From Microbacterium foliorum (GTDB lineage Bacteria > Actinomycetota > Actinomycetes > Actinomycetales > Microbacteriaceae): a stretch of DNA of 64,000 nucleotides. The position numbers and the translations under genes are program-made. The notes beneath the pieces were generated by a model that saw nothing but the letters and a program-made list of their open reading frames with translations, did not search any database and was not told where the DNA came from. The stretch's first letter is position 1; every line of letters starts with the position of its first letter. The stretch spans positions 1,922,001 to 1,986,000 of the forward strand of contig NZ_CP041040.1 of the NCBI RefSeq assembly GCF_006385575.1, written 5' to 3'. Below, one piece after another: positions 36,840-45,116 of this stretch.

Positions 36840-38615
36840 ATGAGCACATCCGTCGTCCTCCCCCCTCTCGGCGAGAGCGTCACAGAGGGCACCGTCACCC
36901 GCTGGCTCAAGCAGGTGGGAGACACTGTTCAGGCGGATGAGGGCCTGCTCGAGATCTCGACCGACAAGGTCGACACCGAGATCCCCTCGCCTGTCACCGG
37001 TGTCATCGAGGAGATCCTCGTCGCCGAGGACGAGACCATCGAGGTCGGCGCGCTGCTCGCGCGCATCGGCGACGGCAGCGCAGCTGCTCCGACAGAGGAC
37101 GCTCCCGCCGCCGCTGCCCCCGCTGCGGAGGAGGCCCCTGAGGCCGCGCCGCAGGCTGAGGCTCCCGCGGAGCCGGAAGCCGCCGCGCCCACTGCTGCCG
37201 AGGCAGCTCCCGCAGCCGCACCCGCAGGCGACGCCACCGACATCGTCCTTCCCGAACTCGGCGAGAGCGTCACCGAAGGCACCGTCACGCGCTGGCTCAA
37301 GCAGATCGGCGACACCGTCGAGGTCGATGAGGCTCTGCTCGAGATCTCGACCGACAAGGTCGACACCGAGATCCCGTCTCCCGTCGCCGGTGTGCTGCAG
37401 GAGATCGTCGCAGGCGAAGACGAGACCGTCGAGGTGGGCGCTGTGCTCGCCCGTGTCGGCTCCGGTGCTGCTCCGACCGCTCCCGCCGCAGAGGCACCGG
37501 CTCCTGCCGCGCAGCCGGCCGCCGCCGAAGCGCCCGAGGCGAAGGAATCCGTCTCGGAGGCACCCGTCGACAAGCCCGCAGAGCGACCTGCCGCTGAGGC
37601 TCCCGTGACGGCTCCCGCGCAGGCAGCTCCTGAGCAGGCCACCGGCGGCGCCGCTCCGGCTCCGGCCCCGACTCAGGCCGAGCAGAAGCTGTCTCTCCCC
37701 ACCGAGAGCGACAACCTGTACGTGACCCCGCTCGTGCGCCGTCTGGCTTCGCAGCAGGGCGTCGACCTCGCCAGCGTCACCGGCACCGGTGTCGGAGGAC
37801 GCATCCGCAAGGAAGACGTGCTCAAGGCCGCCGAGACCGCATCGTCCGCACCGGCTGCGGCCGCGGCACCTGCTGCCCCCGCTCCGCTCGAGGTCTCACC
37901 GCTGCGCGGCACCACTCAGCCGATGTCGCGCCTGCGCAAGGTTCTCGCCAAGCGCGCCGTCGAGTCGATGCAGCAGACGGCTCAGCTCACGACGGTCGTC
38001 GAGGTCGATGTGACCGCTCTTGCCGAGTACCGCGACAGCGTCAAGGGCTCGTTCCTCGAGAAGACCGGCGACAAGCTGTCGTTCCTGCCGTTCTTCGCTC
38101 TGGCCGCCGCGGAGGCGCTGCGCGCGTTCCCGATCGTGAACGCCACGGTCGACGGAGAGAACATCGTCTACCCGGAGTCCGAGAACGTGTCGATCGCCGT
38201 CGACACCGAGCGCGGCCTGCTCACGCCGGTGCTGCGCGACGCTGCGTCGAAGAACATCGCCGAGATCGCGCACGAGATCGCTGACCTCGCGGCACGTACG
38301 CGCGACAACAAGCTGAAGCCCGACGAGCTCGCCGGCGGCACGTTTACGCTGACCAACACGGGTTCGCGTGGCGCGCTGTTCGACACTCCGGTCGTGTTCC
38401 TTCCGCAGTCGGCCATCCTCGGCACCGGAACGGTCGTCAAGCGCCCCGGTCTGGTCAAGGTCGGCGGCGCGGATGCCATCGCCGTCCGGTCGTACGTGTA
38501 CCTCGCGCTCTCGTACGACCACCGCATCATCGACGGAGCTGACGCCGCCCGCTTCCTCGGCGCAGTGAAGGCCCGCCTCGAGTCGGCGCAGTTCGCCGCT
38601 CAGCTCGGAGCCTGA
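36840..38615 (+). CDS. sucB: dihydrolipoamide acyltransferase E2 (SucB-type, two lipoyl domains)
   Basis: The E2 core transfers succinyl (or acyl) groups from lipoyl arms to CoA. The 591-aa protein has two tandem lipoyl domains with lipoylated Lys43 and Lys173 (both in EISTDKVDTEIPSP), each followed by a long Ala/Pro/Glu-rich swinging linker. Next come a peripheral-subunit-binding domain (VTPLVRRLASQQGVDLASVTGTGVGGRIRKEDV, about 295-330) and the acetyltransferase domain ending in SYDHRIIDGADAARF, with catalytic His561 and Asp565. AAGGAGA lies before the ATG. The actinobacterial two-lipoyl form is usually named succinyltransferase, but such proteins may serve the pyruvate complex. Confidence 0.93.
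   Translation: MSTSVVLPPLGESVTEGTVTRWLKQVGDTVQADEGLLEISTDKVDTEIPSPVTGVIEEILVAEDETIEVGALLARIGDGSAAAPTEDAPAAAAPAAEEAPEAAPQAEAPAEPEAAAPTAAEAAPAAAPAGDATDIVLPELGESVTEGTVTRWLKQIGDTVEVDEALLEISTDKVDTEIPSPVAGVLQEIVAGEDETVEVGAVLARVGSGAAPTAPAAEAPAPAAQPAAAEAPEAKESVSEAPVDKPAERPAAEAPVTAPAQAAPEQATGGAAPAPAPTQAEQKLSLPTESDNLYVTPLVRRLASQQGVDLASVTGTGVGGRIRKEDVLKAAETASSAPAAAAAPAAPAPLEVSPLRGTTQPMSRLRKVLAKRAVESMQQTAQLTTVVEVDVTALAEYRDSVKGSFLEKTGDKLSFLPFFALAAAEALRAFPIVNATVDGENIVYPESENVSIAVDTERGLLTPVLRDAASKNIAEIAHEIADLAARTRDNKLKPDELAGGTFTLTNTGSRGALFDTPVVFLPQSAILGTGTVVKRPGLVKVGGADAIAVRSYVYLALSYDHRIIDGADAARFLGAVKARLESAQFAAQLGA
36852..37440 (+). repeat. internal direct repeat encoding tandem lipoyl domains of sucB
   Basis: Two copies of about 200 bp are offset by 390 bp (36852-37050 and 37242-37440). 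They encode the same domain, with identical stretches around the lipoyl lysine codons. This is a protein-domain duplication, not a mobile repeat. Confidence 0.85.
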
Positions 38616-38623
38616 CCGCAGCA

Positions 38624-40138
38624 TCATCCTGGCTGGTCCGCGACGTCGTACACGTCGCGGACCAGCCATTTCTCTGCCACCCGGACGAGCACGACCATTC
38701 GCTCCCCGTCATCGGACGCCGCTTCATCGCCGTCCCCCTGTGCCGAGGACACCCGGATCACAGCGACATCTCCGTACTCATCCACCGATTCGAGTCGCAG
38801 CGCTTCGTCGCTGCCGCTCAGCGCGTCCACGACGCCGACAGACCCCTGAGCAACCGCACCCTCACAGACCTTGTCGCCGTTCGCCCCGCAGATGCTGATC
38901 GCGCTGATGAGCACCCGTGCCGCCTCGACGGGTTGCAAGACGCCAGCTCCGTCGCGCGGCGATCCCTCCCCCGGCGCCCCCGGATCAGGCGCCGCATCCG
39001 GCTCTGCTGAAGGTGGAGAGGGGGTGGGCGTCGGATCGGTGGAGACGCGGTCGACATCCGTCGCGCGGGGAGTGCTCTTCGGGACGGCGGTGGCACCTCC
39101 CCCGTCAGGCTCCCCCGTCGCTCCGCCGGGCCAGAGAAGTCCGCCTGCGAGCACCGCGGCCGCGGCCGCCGCAGCGACGATCGTTCGCCGACCACGTCTC
39201 GCGGCGACGCGGCCGTCCGGGGCGGCGCCTGCTTCTGCCGCCTTCCCTCGATGGACGGATCCCCCGTCAGGGCCGCGCCCGGTTCGGCGCGAGATCCCGC
39301 GGTCGAGCGCGGCTCGCCAGGCGTAGAGGCGATGCACGAGCGCTGTGCCGAAGCGCGACGGCAACGCCCCGAGTCTGCTCGCCTCTCGCGGAAGCGACGC
39401 CCGGCTTCTCAGCCGACTCCGCGCGTCGGGCCTTGCGACGACCGCGCGGCTCGCCGCATCAGCAGCCCTCGCCAGCTCCGGCGCATGCACGTCCCGTCTC
39501 AGCGGCTTCGGAGCCGCTGTGTCGAACAGCTCAGCCTCCCACTTCTCGAGCTGTCGCGCCGGCATCCCCGGTCTCGCGGTCTCTGCACCCAGCCCCTCCT
39601 CGACCACGACCAGCAGACGAGTGAGTGCGCGATCCGCGCAGTCCTTCCGCAGCCGAGCCACAAGACCCGCAGCCGCCGCTCGCGCAGTCTCGCCCGCGCC
39701 GATCACGAACGTCGGTCGCCCGTCGTCCGTGAGCCACCACTCGCCTGTCTCCTCCTGCCCCTCGCCTCTCGTGAGTTCGCCCAGACCGCGCAGAATGCTC
39801 GCAACGAGAGTCGTCGTCTCCCCGGAGGTGAGCGCGGCCTCGGCTGCGGCCCGGCGGCCGAAGAACGACGAGACCCGCTCGGTGCACCACGGCAGAAGCA
39901 CGTCATGCCCGTCGGATCGCCGCACGATGTCGAGCGGTGCCGCGACGTGATCATCGCCGGCGTGCTCCCACCCTGCCCAGCCGCTGATCGCCTCCGCGTC
40001 GACCTGCACCGCCACCGACCCCCCTCGGGTGACCAGCGTGCCCGCATACGGTCCTTCGCCGGCGTCGATCCTCCTGATCACCCGATGCACACCGGGCACG
40101 AGCGTCGTCCCGCGTGGTCGCGCTTCTGTGTCTGCCAT
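38624..40138 (-). CDS. hypothetical single-span membrane protein with Pro-rich extracellular tail
   Basis: I do not recognise this 504-aa protein. It has a cytoplasmic N-terminal half (about residues 1-318) with no clear catalytic motif but a possible degenerate kinase-like or regulatory domain (VHRVIRRIDAGEGPYAGTLVTRGG). One membrane helix follows (IVAAAAAAAVLAGGLLW, about 319-336). Outside are a Thr/Pro/Ser-rich linker and a C-terminal globular domain of about 110 residues with two Cys (SICGANGDKVCEGAV). The ATG at 40138 follows GGGGTG. It is convergent with sucB and divergent from the DUF4191 gene. The architecture suggests an envelope sensor or scaffold, but that is inference. Confidence 0.6.
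   Translation of the reverse strand: MADTEARPRGTTLVPGVHRVIRRIDAGEGPYAGTLVTRGGSVAVQVDAEAISGWAGWEHAGDDHVAAPLDIVRRSDGHDVLLPWCTERVSSFFGRRAAAEAALTSGETTTLVASILRGLGELTRGEGQEETGEWWLTDDGRPTFVIGAGETARAAAAGLVARLRKDCADRALTRLLVVVEEGLGAETARPGMPARQLEKWEAELFDTAAPKPLRRDVHAPELARAADAASRAVVARPDARSRLRSRASLPREASRLGALPSRFGTALVHRLYAWRAALDRGISRRTGRGPDGGSVHRGKAAEAGAAPDGRVAARRGRRTIVAAAAAAAVLAGGLLWPGGATGEPDGGGATAVPKSTPRATDVDRVSTDPTPTPSPPSAEPDAAPDPGAPGEGSPRDGAGVLQPVEAARVLISAISICGANGDKVCEGAVAQGSVGVVDALSGSDEALRLESVDEYGDVAVIRVSSAQGDGDEAASDDGERMVVLVRVAEKWLVRDVYDVADQPG
38631..38667 (+). terminator. sucB terminator embedded in the 3' end of the opposing gene
   Basis: Perfect 15-bp arms (38631-38645 and 38653-38667) with a 7-nt loop are followed by ATTTCTCT, 15 bp after the sucB stop. 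The same bases encode the last residues of the minus-strand membrane protein. Confidence 0.75.
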
Positions 40139-40286
40139 CACCCCATGTCAGCGCATCGTCCGGATCGAGTGTGGACGGGAGGCGCGATGTGGACGCATCC
40201 GAGGGCTTCGGCGACCTGTGCAGAGAAAGAGGAGCACCCGGAATCCGCCTGACGCGAACGACGCCATGAGCGCCTCCCGGAGTCGG

Positions 40287-40292
40287 TATTCT
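40287..40292 (+). promoter_or_regulatory. -10 element (TATTCT) for the leaderless DUF4191 gene
   Basis: It ends 7 nt before the ATG at 40300. It favours that ATG over the upstream one at 40294, which overlaps the expected transcription start. Confidence 0.6.
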
Positions 40293-40299
40293 TATGCAC

Positions 40300-41010
40300 A
40301 TGGCAAACCGCACGTCCGCGCCCGAGAAGCGTCCGGGGTTCTTCTCCCAGATCAAGTCCCTCTTCAAGTTCACGAGGGAGATCTACCCCTGGCTGCCCTG
40401 GGCCCAGATCGCGCTGCTGGTCATCGGCGTGCTCATCGGCCTCATCGTCGGCTACCTCATCCCGCCGTTCCAGGTGTGGACCCTCATCCTCTGGGGCATC
40501 TCGGGTCTGATGCTCGGTCTGCTCGGCGCGATGTTCCTGATGACGCGTATGTCGACCTCCGCGATGTACCAGAAGATCGACGGGATGCCCGGTGCCACGG
40601 GCCACGTGCTCAGCACCAGCCTCGGGCGCAACTGGCAGGGCTCCGAGACCCCGGTGGGAATCAACCCGAAGACGCAGGACGCCGTCTATCGCACGGTCGG
40701 ACGCGGCGGCGTTGTCGTCGTCGGAGAGGGCTCACGCGGACGCCTGACCCGCCTCGTCAACGACGAGCGCAGCAAGGCCGCACGCGTCGCGCACGGCGTG
40801 CCTGTCACCGTGCTCTACGTCGGCCACGGCGATGACGACGTCGCCATCGCCGACCTCGCCAAGACGATCAAGAAGCTTCCGAAGGTCATCGACAAGGCCA
40901 CCATGGGCGCTGTCATCCGACGCATCGAGTCGGTGTCGCAGTCGATCTCTTCGCTGCCGATCCCGAAGGGCATCGACCCCACCAAGGTGAGGGCACAGCG
41001 CCCGCGTTGA
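40300..41010 (+). CDS. DUF4191 family membrane protein
   Basis: The 236-aa protein has two membrane helices (IALLVIGVLIGLIVGYLI and TLILWGISGLMLGLLGAMFL, about residues 37-82), then a cytoplasmic domain with VYRTVGRGGVVVVGEGSRGRLTRL and VIRRIESVSQSISSLPIPKG. This layout and the N-terminal FFSQIKSLFKFTREIYPWLPW are typical of DUF4191, an uncharacterised actinobacterial family that normally sits close to glnA and the lipoate/pyruvate dehydrogenase genes. TATTCT lies 7 nt before the ATG, indicating a leaderless mRNA. Confidence 0.9.
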   Translation: MANRTSAPEKRPGFFSQIKSLFKFTREIYPWLPWAQIALLVIGVLIGLIVGYLIPPFQVWTLILWGISGLMLGLLGAMFLMTRMSTSAMYQKIDGMPGATGHVLSTSLGRNWQGSETPVGINPKTQDAVYRTVGRGGVVVVGEGSRGRLTRLVNDERSKAARVAHGVPVTVLYVGHGDDDVAIADLAKTIKKLPKVIDKATMGAVIRRIESVSQSISSLPIPKGIDPTKVRAQRPR

Positions 41011-41024
41011 TCTGACGCCCGCAT

Positions 41025-41074
41025 ACGACGAAGCGCGGCCGCACCTCTTGCGAGAGGCGGCCGCGCTTCGTCGT
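41025..41074. terminator. strong bidirectional terminator
   Basis: Perfect 18-bp arms (41025-41042 and 41057-41074) have a further CTCT/AGAG stem inside the loop, between the convergent DUF4191 and rimK-like genes. Confidence 0.85.
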
Positions 41075-41075
41075 C

Positions 41076-42263
41076 TCACTCCGAGAGCGGCTGGCGTGGG
41101 AGCCGGCGGACCTTGGCGCGGCGACGACGACGCTCGGGCACCATCGATCGCATCTCGTCGAGCTTGCCGAAGCAGAACAGCCGATCATCGGCCTCGAGCA
41201 CGACGTGCTTGCGCGGATTCGGGATGACGGAGACGCCGCGGTGCAGCGTGAGCACTGTGATGTCGCGCTCCCAGAGCCCGGCCTCGCCGAGCGTCTTGCC
41301 GACGAGGTCGACCGCGCCGTGCACCATCAGCTCGGCGACGCCATAGCCTGTCGAGACCGTCAGGCGCTGGCGCACATCGATCTCGGGGAATGCCACCTGC
41401 CCTGCGATGTAGTCGATGATCGCTCCGGCGACGTCGAGCTTGGTGGCCGTCTCGATGCCCTGGAGTCCCGGCGAGGAGTTGACCTCCATGACCAGCGGGC
41501 CGTCGTCGCCCTCGAGCATGTCGACTCCGGCGACACGAAGGCCCATGATCTGAGCCGAACGAACGGCCGCGCGTTCGTAGACGGGGTCGAGCTCGACGGC
41601 TTCGACGGAGCCGCCGCGGTGCACGTTGGAGCGGAACTCGTCTCCGGCTGCCGAACGTCGCATCGCCGCAACCACGCGGTCGCCCACCACGAGGGCACGG
41701 ATGTCCCGTCCGCGGCTCTCGGAGATGAACTTCTGGATGAGCACGTTCTGATTGGTGGAGTGGAGGGTCTCGATGATCGCCTCTGCCACCTTCACCTGCG
41801 GTGCGAGGATCACGCCGATACCCTGCGTGCCCTCGAGGAGCTTGATGACGACGGGAGCGCCGCCGACCCTCTCGATCGCCGGCCGCACGTCCGCGCGATT
41901 GCGCACGAAGGCCGTGGGCGGCATGGCGATGTTGTGGCGCGAGAGGATCTGATTCGCGCGGAGCTTGTCGCGCGCACTCGATATGCCGTTCGCCGTGTTC
42001 GGCGTGTACACGTCCATCTGCTCGAACTGTCGGACCACCGCAGTGCCGAAGTAGGTGATCGAGTTGCCGATACGGGGCAGGATCGCGTCATAGTCGCTCA
42101 GCTGCCGACCGCGGTAATGCAGGTCCGGCTCGTCGGCCGTGAGATCGATCGCGAATCGCAGCGTGTTGAGCACCTTGACGTTGTGACCTCGCTGGAGCGC
42201 GGCGGCGCGCAGCCTTTGGGTGGAGTACGCCTGCGGCGCGCGGGAGAGCACTGCGATCTTCAC
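41076..42263 (-). CDS. rimK: RimK-type ATP-grasp ligase fused to an RCK_C (TrkA-C) domain
   Basis: RimK adds glutamate residues to the C-terminus of ribosomal protein S6, or similar glutamylations, with ATP. The first 300 residues hold the RimK N-domain (KIAVLSRAPQAYSTQRLRAAA; YDAILPRIGNSITYFGTAVVRQFE) and ATP-grasp core (VIKLLEGTQGIGVILA; VVAAMRRSAAGDEFRSNVHRGGSV; GVDMLEGDDGPLVMEVNSSPGLQGIE). Residues about 310-385 form a second domain (GYGVAELMVHGAVDLVGKTLGEAG, VSVIPNPRKHVVLEADDRLFCFG) matching the RCK_C/TrkA-C ligand-binding fold of ion channels. The 395-aa fusion is longer than the 300-aa E. coli RimK. The GTG at 42263 has AGGAAAA upstream. It is divergent from a RimB-like protease. Confidence 0.85.
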   Translation of the reverse strand: MKIAVLSRAPQAYSTQRLRAAALQRGHNVKVLNTLRFAIDLTADEPDLHYRGRQLSDYDAILPRIGNSITYFGTAVVRQFEQMDVYTPNTANGISSARDKLRANQILSRHNIAMPPTAFVRNRADVRPAIERVGGAPVVIKLLEGTQGIGVILAPQVKVAEAIIETLHSTNQNVLIQKFISESRGRDIRALVVGDRVVAAMRRSAAGDEFRSNVHRGGSVEAVELDPVYERAAVRSAQIMGLRVAGVDMLEGDDGPLVMEVNSSPGLQGIETATKLDVAGAIIDYIAGQVAFPEIDVRQRLTVSTGYGVAELMVHGAVDLVGKTLGEAGLWERDITVLTLHRGVSVIPNPRKHVVLEADDRLFCFGKLDEMRSMVPERRRRRAKVRRLPRQPLSE

Positions 42264-42289
42264 GGGGGTTTTCCTGCCAGGATGGTCGG

Positions 42290-42769
42290 GTGAGTAAGTC
42301 ATCCCATTCAAACACCCTTATCGGGTGGCGAGAATGGGTGAGCCTGCCCGATCTCGGCGTGGATTGGCTCAAAGCCAAGATCGACACGGGTGCCCGGACC
42401 TCTTCGCTGCACGCATTTCAGATTCAGGAGTTCGAGCGAGACGGCGTGTCGTGGGTTCGGTTCCGGGTGAAGCCCTGGCAGGACAGCCAGGAGGACGCTG
42501 TGATCGTCGAATCCCCCGTGCACGACCGCCGCGCCGTACGCAGCTCATCGGGCCATGCGCAGGAGCGACTCGTCGTCGAGATGCTGATTCGTCTGCACGA
42601 CCGAGAGGTGCTCGCGGAGGTGACGCTGAGCAACCGGGATGAGATGGGTTTCCGGATGCTGATCGGACGCGAGGCGCTGAGGCAGGGCTACGTCGTCGAC
42701 CCCGCGCGCTCGTTCCTCGGAGGTCGCGCACCGCGTGAGGCGAGACGCCGCAACCGCGGCAAGGAGTGA
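42290..42769 (+). CDS. rimB: retropepsin-like protease, RimB/ATP-dependent zinc protease family
   Basis: The 159-aa protein has the aspartyl-protease core AKIDTGARTSSLHA (Asp near residue 32) and GFRMLIGREALRQGYVVDPARSFL, the hallmark of the family once called ATP-dependent zinc proteases (PF05618). In Pseudomonas, the RimB member works with RimK to control glutamylation of ribosomal protein S6. The divergent arrangement with rimK (26 bp between starts) supports the same link. The GTG at 42290 has AGGA 9 nt upstream. A charged tail RRNRGKE ends the protein. Confidence 0.85.
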   Translation: MSKSSHSNTLIGWREWVSLPDLGVDWLKAKIDTGARTSSLHAFQIQEFERDGVSWVRFRVKPWQDSQEDAVIVESPVHDRRAVRSSSGHAQERLVVEMLIRLHDREVLAEVTLSNRDEMGFRMLIGREALRQGYVVDPARSFLGGRAPREARRRNRGKE

Positions 42770-42775
42770 GCCGCG

Positions 42776-43204
42776 TCAGGCGCGGATGAGAACCAGTCCG
42801 GTCACCTTGTCGTGAATGCCACGCTGGTCGGCATCCCAGATGACCGCCGGGATCACGACGACGATGAGCAGCGTGCGCACGATCGGTCGCCACACCCCCA
42901 CCCAGCCGCCACCGAGGCGCACGACGCGCATGCCGAGTATGCGGTGCCCGGGGCTGCCGCCCGCCGTCGGGATGAACAGGATCTGCAGCAGGGCGAACAC
43001 GGCCATCGGCGCGAACATCGTCAGGCCAGCCTCCCCGGGCAATGCGAACTGGTCGTACCCGAGAAAGCCCGTGGCGATGATCGTCGCAGCGACATAGTCG
43101 ATGAGGAGAGCGCCGATCCGCCGTCCAGGGCGGGCGATGCTGCCCGTCCCCGTCTGCGGCATTCCGAGTCGTTCTCCGGGGTACGTGTTCACAGCATCCG
43201 TCAC
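42776..43204 (-). CDS. RDD family membrane protein
   Basis: The 142-aa protein has an RDD domain with three or four membrane helices: RPGRRIGALLIDYVAATII (the Arg-Asp-Asp positions, about residues 25-43), MFAPMAVFALLQILFIPTAGGSPGHRILGMRVVRL, and a C-terminal helix TLLIVVVIPAVIWDAD. Its function is unknown; some RDD proteins are Na+ or drug transporters. TAGGCT (43211-43216) lies 6 nt before the GTG, indicating a leaderless mRNA. It is divergent from glnA, and the GlnR operator overlaps where its -35 should be, so it may also respond to nitrogen. Confidence 0.88.
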   Translation of the reverse strand: MTDAVNTYPGERLGMPQTGTGSIARPGRRIGALLIDYVAATIIATGFLGYDQFALPGEAGLTMFAPMAVFALLQILFIPTAGGSPGHRILGMRVVRLGGGWVGVWRPIVRTLLIVVVIPAVIWDADQRGIHDKVTGLVLIRA

Positions 43205-43210
43205 GTATCC

Positions 43211-43216
43211 AGCCTA
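43211..43216 (-). promoter_or_regulatory. -10 element (TAGGCT) for the RDD gene
   Basis: It ends 6 nt before the GTG at 43204. The GlnR-type box begins 8 bp further upstream. Confidence 0.55.
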
Positions 43217-43223
43217 CCGGCGC

Positions 43224-43261
43224 GTAACATGCCGGAAACAAAGCGGATACCGTGGGGTAAC
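43224..43261. promoter_or_regulatory. GlnR operator upstream of glnA
   Basis: Four 5-mers are spaced by exactly 6 nt: GTAAC (43224-43228), GAAAC (43235-43239), GATAC (43246-43250) and GTAAC (43257-43261). This matches the actinobacterial GlnR consensus gTnAc-n6-GaAAc repeated twice; only the third unit deviates. GlnR activates or represses nitrogen genes including glnA. Confidence 0.8.
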
Positions 43262-43322
43262 GCCCCGCACGTACTGTGCACAATGGCCGTGAAGCCATCG
43301 ATCCGCAATCCAGGAGTCGTAC

Positions 43323-44747
43323 ATGTTCAAAGATTCGTCCGAGGTGCTGACCTACATCAAGGAGAACGACGTCAAGTTCCTTGACATCCGATTCACTGAT
43401 CTCCCTGGTGTCCAGCAGCACTTCAACATCCCTGCGTCCACTGTCGATGAGGACTTCTTCGTCAACGGCCAGCTGTTCGACGGCTCCTCGATCCGTGGCT
43501 TCGCCAGCATCCACGAGTCCGACATGCAGCTCATCCCGGACGTGACGACGGCCTACGTCGACCCCTTCCGCGAGGCGAGCACCCTGGTCATGGTGTTCGA
43601 CATCTACAACCCGCGCACGGGTGAGATCTACTCGAAGGACCCGCGTCAGGTCGCCAAGAAGGCCGAGAAGTACCTCGCGTCTACCGGCATCGCCGACACC
43701 GCTGTCTTCGCCCCCGAGGCCGAGTTCTACATCTTCGACGACGTGCGCTACTCGGTCACCGCCGGCGAGAGCTTCTACAAGGTCGACTCCGAAGAGGCCG
43801 CGTGGAACACCGGTCGCGAAGAAGAGGGCGGAAACCTCGCCAACAAGACCCCGTACAAGGGCGGCTACTTCCCCGTCAGCCCGGTCGACAAGACCGCTGA
43901 CCTGCGTGACGACATCACCCTGAAGCTGATCGACGCCGGGTTCATCCTCGAGCGCTCGCACCACGAGGTCGGCACCGCCGGCCAGCAGGAGATCAACTAC
44001 CGCTTCGACACCATGGTGCACTCGGCGGACGACATCCTGAAGTTCAAGTACATCGTCAAGAACACCGCTGAAGAGTGGGGCAAGGTCGCCACCTTCATGC
44101 CGAAACCGCTCTACGGCGACAACGGCTCGGGAATGCACACGCACCAGTCGCTGTGGAACGACGGAAAGCCGCTGTTCTACGACGAGGCCGGCTACGGCCA
44201 GCTCAGCGACATCGCTCGCTGGTACATCGGCGGTCTGCTCGCGCACGCTCCGGCTGTGCTCGCGTTCACCAACCCGACCCTGAACAGCTACCACCGTCTG
44301 GTCAAGGGCTTCGAGGCGCCGGTCAACCTGGTCTACTCGGCCGGAAACCGCTCGGCTGCCATCCGCATCCCGATCACGGGCTCCAACCCGAAGGCCAAGC
44401 GCATCGAGTTCCGCGCACCGGATGCTTCGGGCAACCCGTACCTCGCGTTCGCCGCGCAGCTCATGGCCGGACTCGACGGCATCAAGAACCGCATCGAGCC
44501 GCACGAGCCCGTCGACAAGGACCTCTACGAGCTTCCTCCCGAGGAGGCCAAGAACATCCCGCAGGTTCCGAACTCCCTGCTGGACTCGCTCGAGGCGCTG
44601 AAGGCCGACCACCAGTTCCTCCTCGAGGGCGGCGTGTTCACCGAGGAGCTCATCGAGACCTGGATCTCGTACAAGTACGAGAACGAGATCCTGCCGATGG
44701 CTCAGCGCCCGCACCCGTTCGAGTACGAGCTGTACTTCGGCGTCTGA
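43323..44747 (+). CDS. glnA: glutamine synthetase, type I-beta
   Basis: The enzyme makes glutamine from glutamate, ammonia and ATP; it is the main ammonium-assimilation enzyme. The 474-aa protein shows the beta-Grasp start ([19 protein letters not shown]), [19 protein letters not shown], the metal-binding [40 protein letters not shown], and NRSAAIRIP. The adenylylation site is intact (Tyr402 in [12 protein letters not shown]). glnE, which adenylylates this Tyr, is 3 kb downstream. A GlnR operator lies 62-99 bp upstream. It forms a single-gene transcript ended by the hairpin at 44762-44797. Confidence 0.97.
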   Translation: MFKDSSEVLTYIKENDVKFLDIRFTDLPGVQQHFNIPASTVDEDFFVNGQLFDGSSIRGFASIHESDMQLIPDVTTAYVDPFREASTLVMVFDIYNPRTGEIYSKDPRQVAKKAEKYLASTGIADTAVFAPEAEFYIFDDVRYSVTAGESFYKVDSEEAAWNTGREEEGGNLANKTPYKGGYFPVSPVDKTADLRDDITLKLIDAGFILERSHHEVGTAGQQEINYRFDTMVHSADDILKFKYIVKNTAEEWGKVATFMPKPLYGDNGSGMHTHQSLWNDGKPLFYDEAGYGQLSDIARWYIGGLLAHAPAVLAFTNPTLNSYHRLVKGFEAPVNLVYSAGNRSAAIRIPITGSNPKAKRIEFRAPDASGNPYLAFAAQLMAGLDGIKNRIEPHEPVDKDLYELPPEEAKNIPQVPNSLLDSLEALKADHQFLLEGGVFTEELIETWISYKYENEILPMAQRPHPFEYELYFGV

Positions 44748-44761
44748 TCCGAAGACCCACT

Positions 44762-44797
44762 GAGAACGCCCCCGAGCTGCGGCTCGGGGGCGTTCTC
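44762..44797 (+). terminator. glnA terminator
   Basis: Perfect 16-bp arms (44762-44777 and 44782-44797) with a TGCG loop lie 14 bp after the glnA stop, with GTCTTCC following. Confidence 0.88.
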
Positions 44798-44866
44798 GTC
44801 TTCCCGGGTCGCAGCAGCCTGTACCGTATCCGTCGTGCGGGGGATGTGAGCGGTCGATCGCGTGGG

Positions 44867-44872
44867 TATCGT
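44867..44872 (+). promoter_or_regulatory. -10 element (TATCGT) for the small membrane protein gene
   Basis: It ends 7 nt before the ATG at 44880 and so selects that start over the one at 44862. Confidence 0.5.
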
Positions 44873-44879
44873 CCTGAAC

Positions 44880-45098
44880 ATGACCGAATCAGACGAGAAC
44901 TCCGAACCGGCCGAGAACTCGATGAAGAAGCCAGGTGCCGGCATCGCCCTCGGGATCGCGATGGGTCTGCCGATCGGCGCGGGGGCAGGGATGCTGCTGT
45001 TCGACAACATCGGCGTGGGGGCTGCGTTGGGCCTCGCGCTCGGTGTGGCGTTGGGCGCAGGCTTCGAGTCGTCGTGGAAGGCCGAGAAGTCCGAGTAG
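44880..45098 (+). CDS. small glycine-zipper membrane protein
   Basis: The 72-aa protein has an acidic N-terminus (MTESDENSEPAENSMKKPG), then a hairpin of two Gly/Ala-rich hydrophobic helices (GIALGIAMGLPIGAGAGMLL and IGVGAALGLALGVALGAGF) joined by FDN, and a charged tail. Such glycine-zipper hairpins resemble small membrane scaffolding or pore-forming proteins. I do not recognise a named family. It lies after the glnA terminator, is leaderless (TATCGT 7 nt upstream), and ends 18 bp before a convergent GNAT gene. Its function is unknown. Confidence 0.65.
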   Translation: MTESDENSEPAENSMKKPGAGIALGIAMGLPIGAGAGMLLFDNIGVGAALGLALGVALGAGFESSWKAEKSE

Positions 45099-45116
45099 GG
45101 CACGGCCTGCGCGCAC

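Noticed and set aside
36852..37440. Direct repeat as a mobile or CRISPR-like element
   Set aside because: It encodes the tandem lipoyl domains of sucB in frame.
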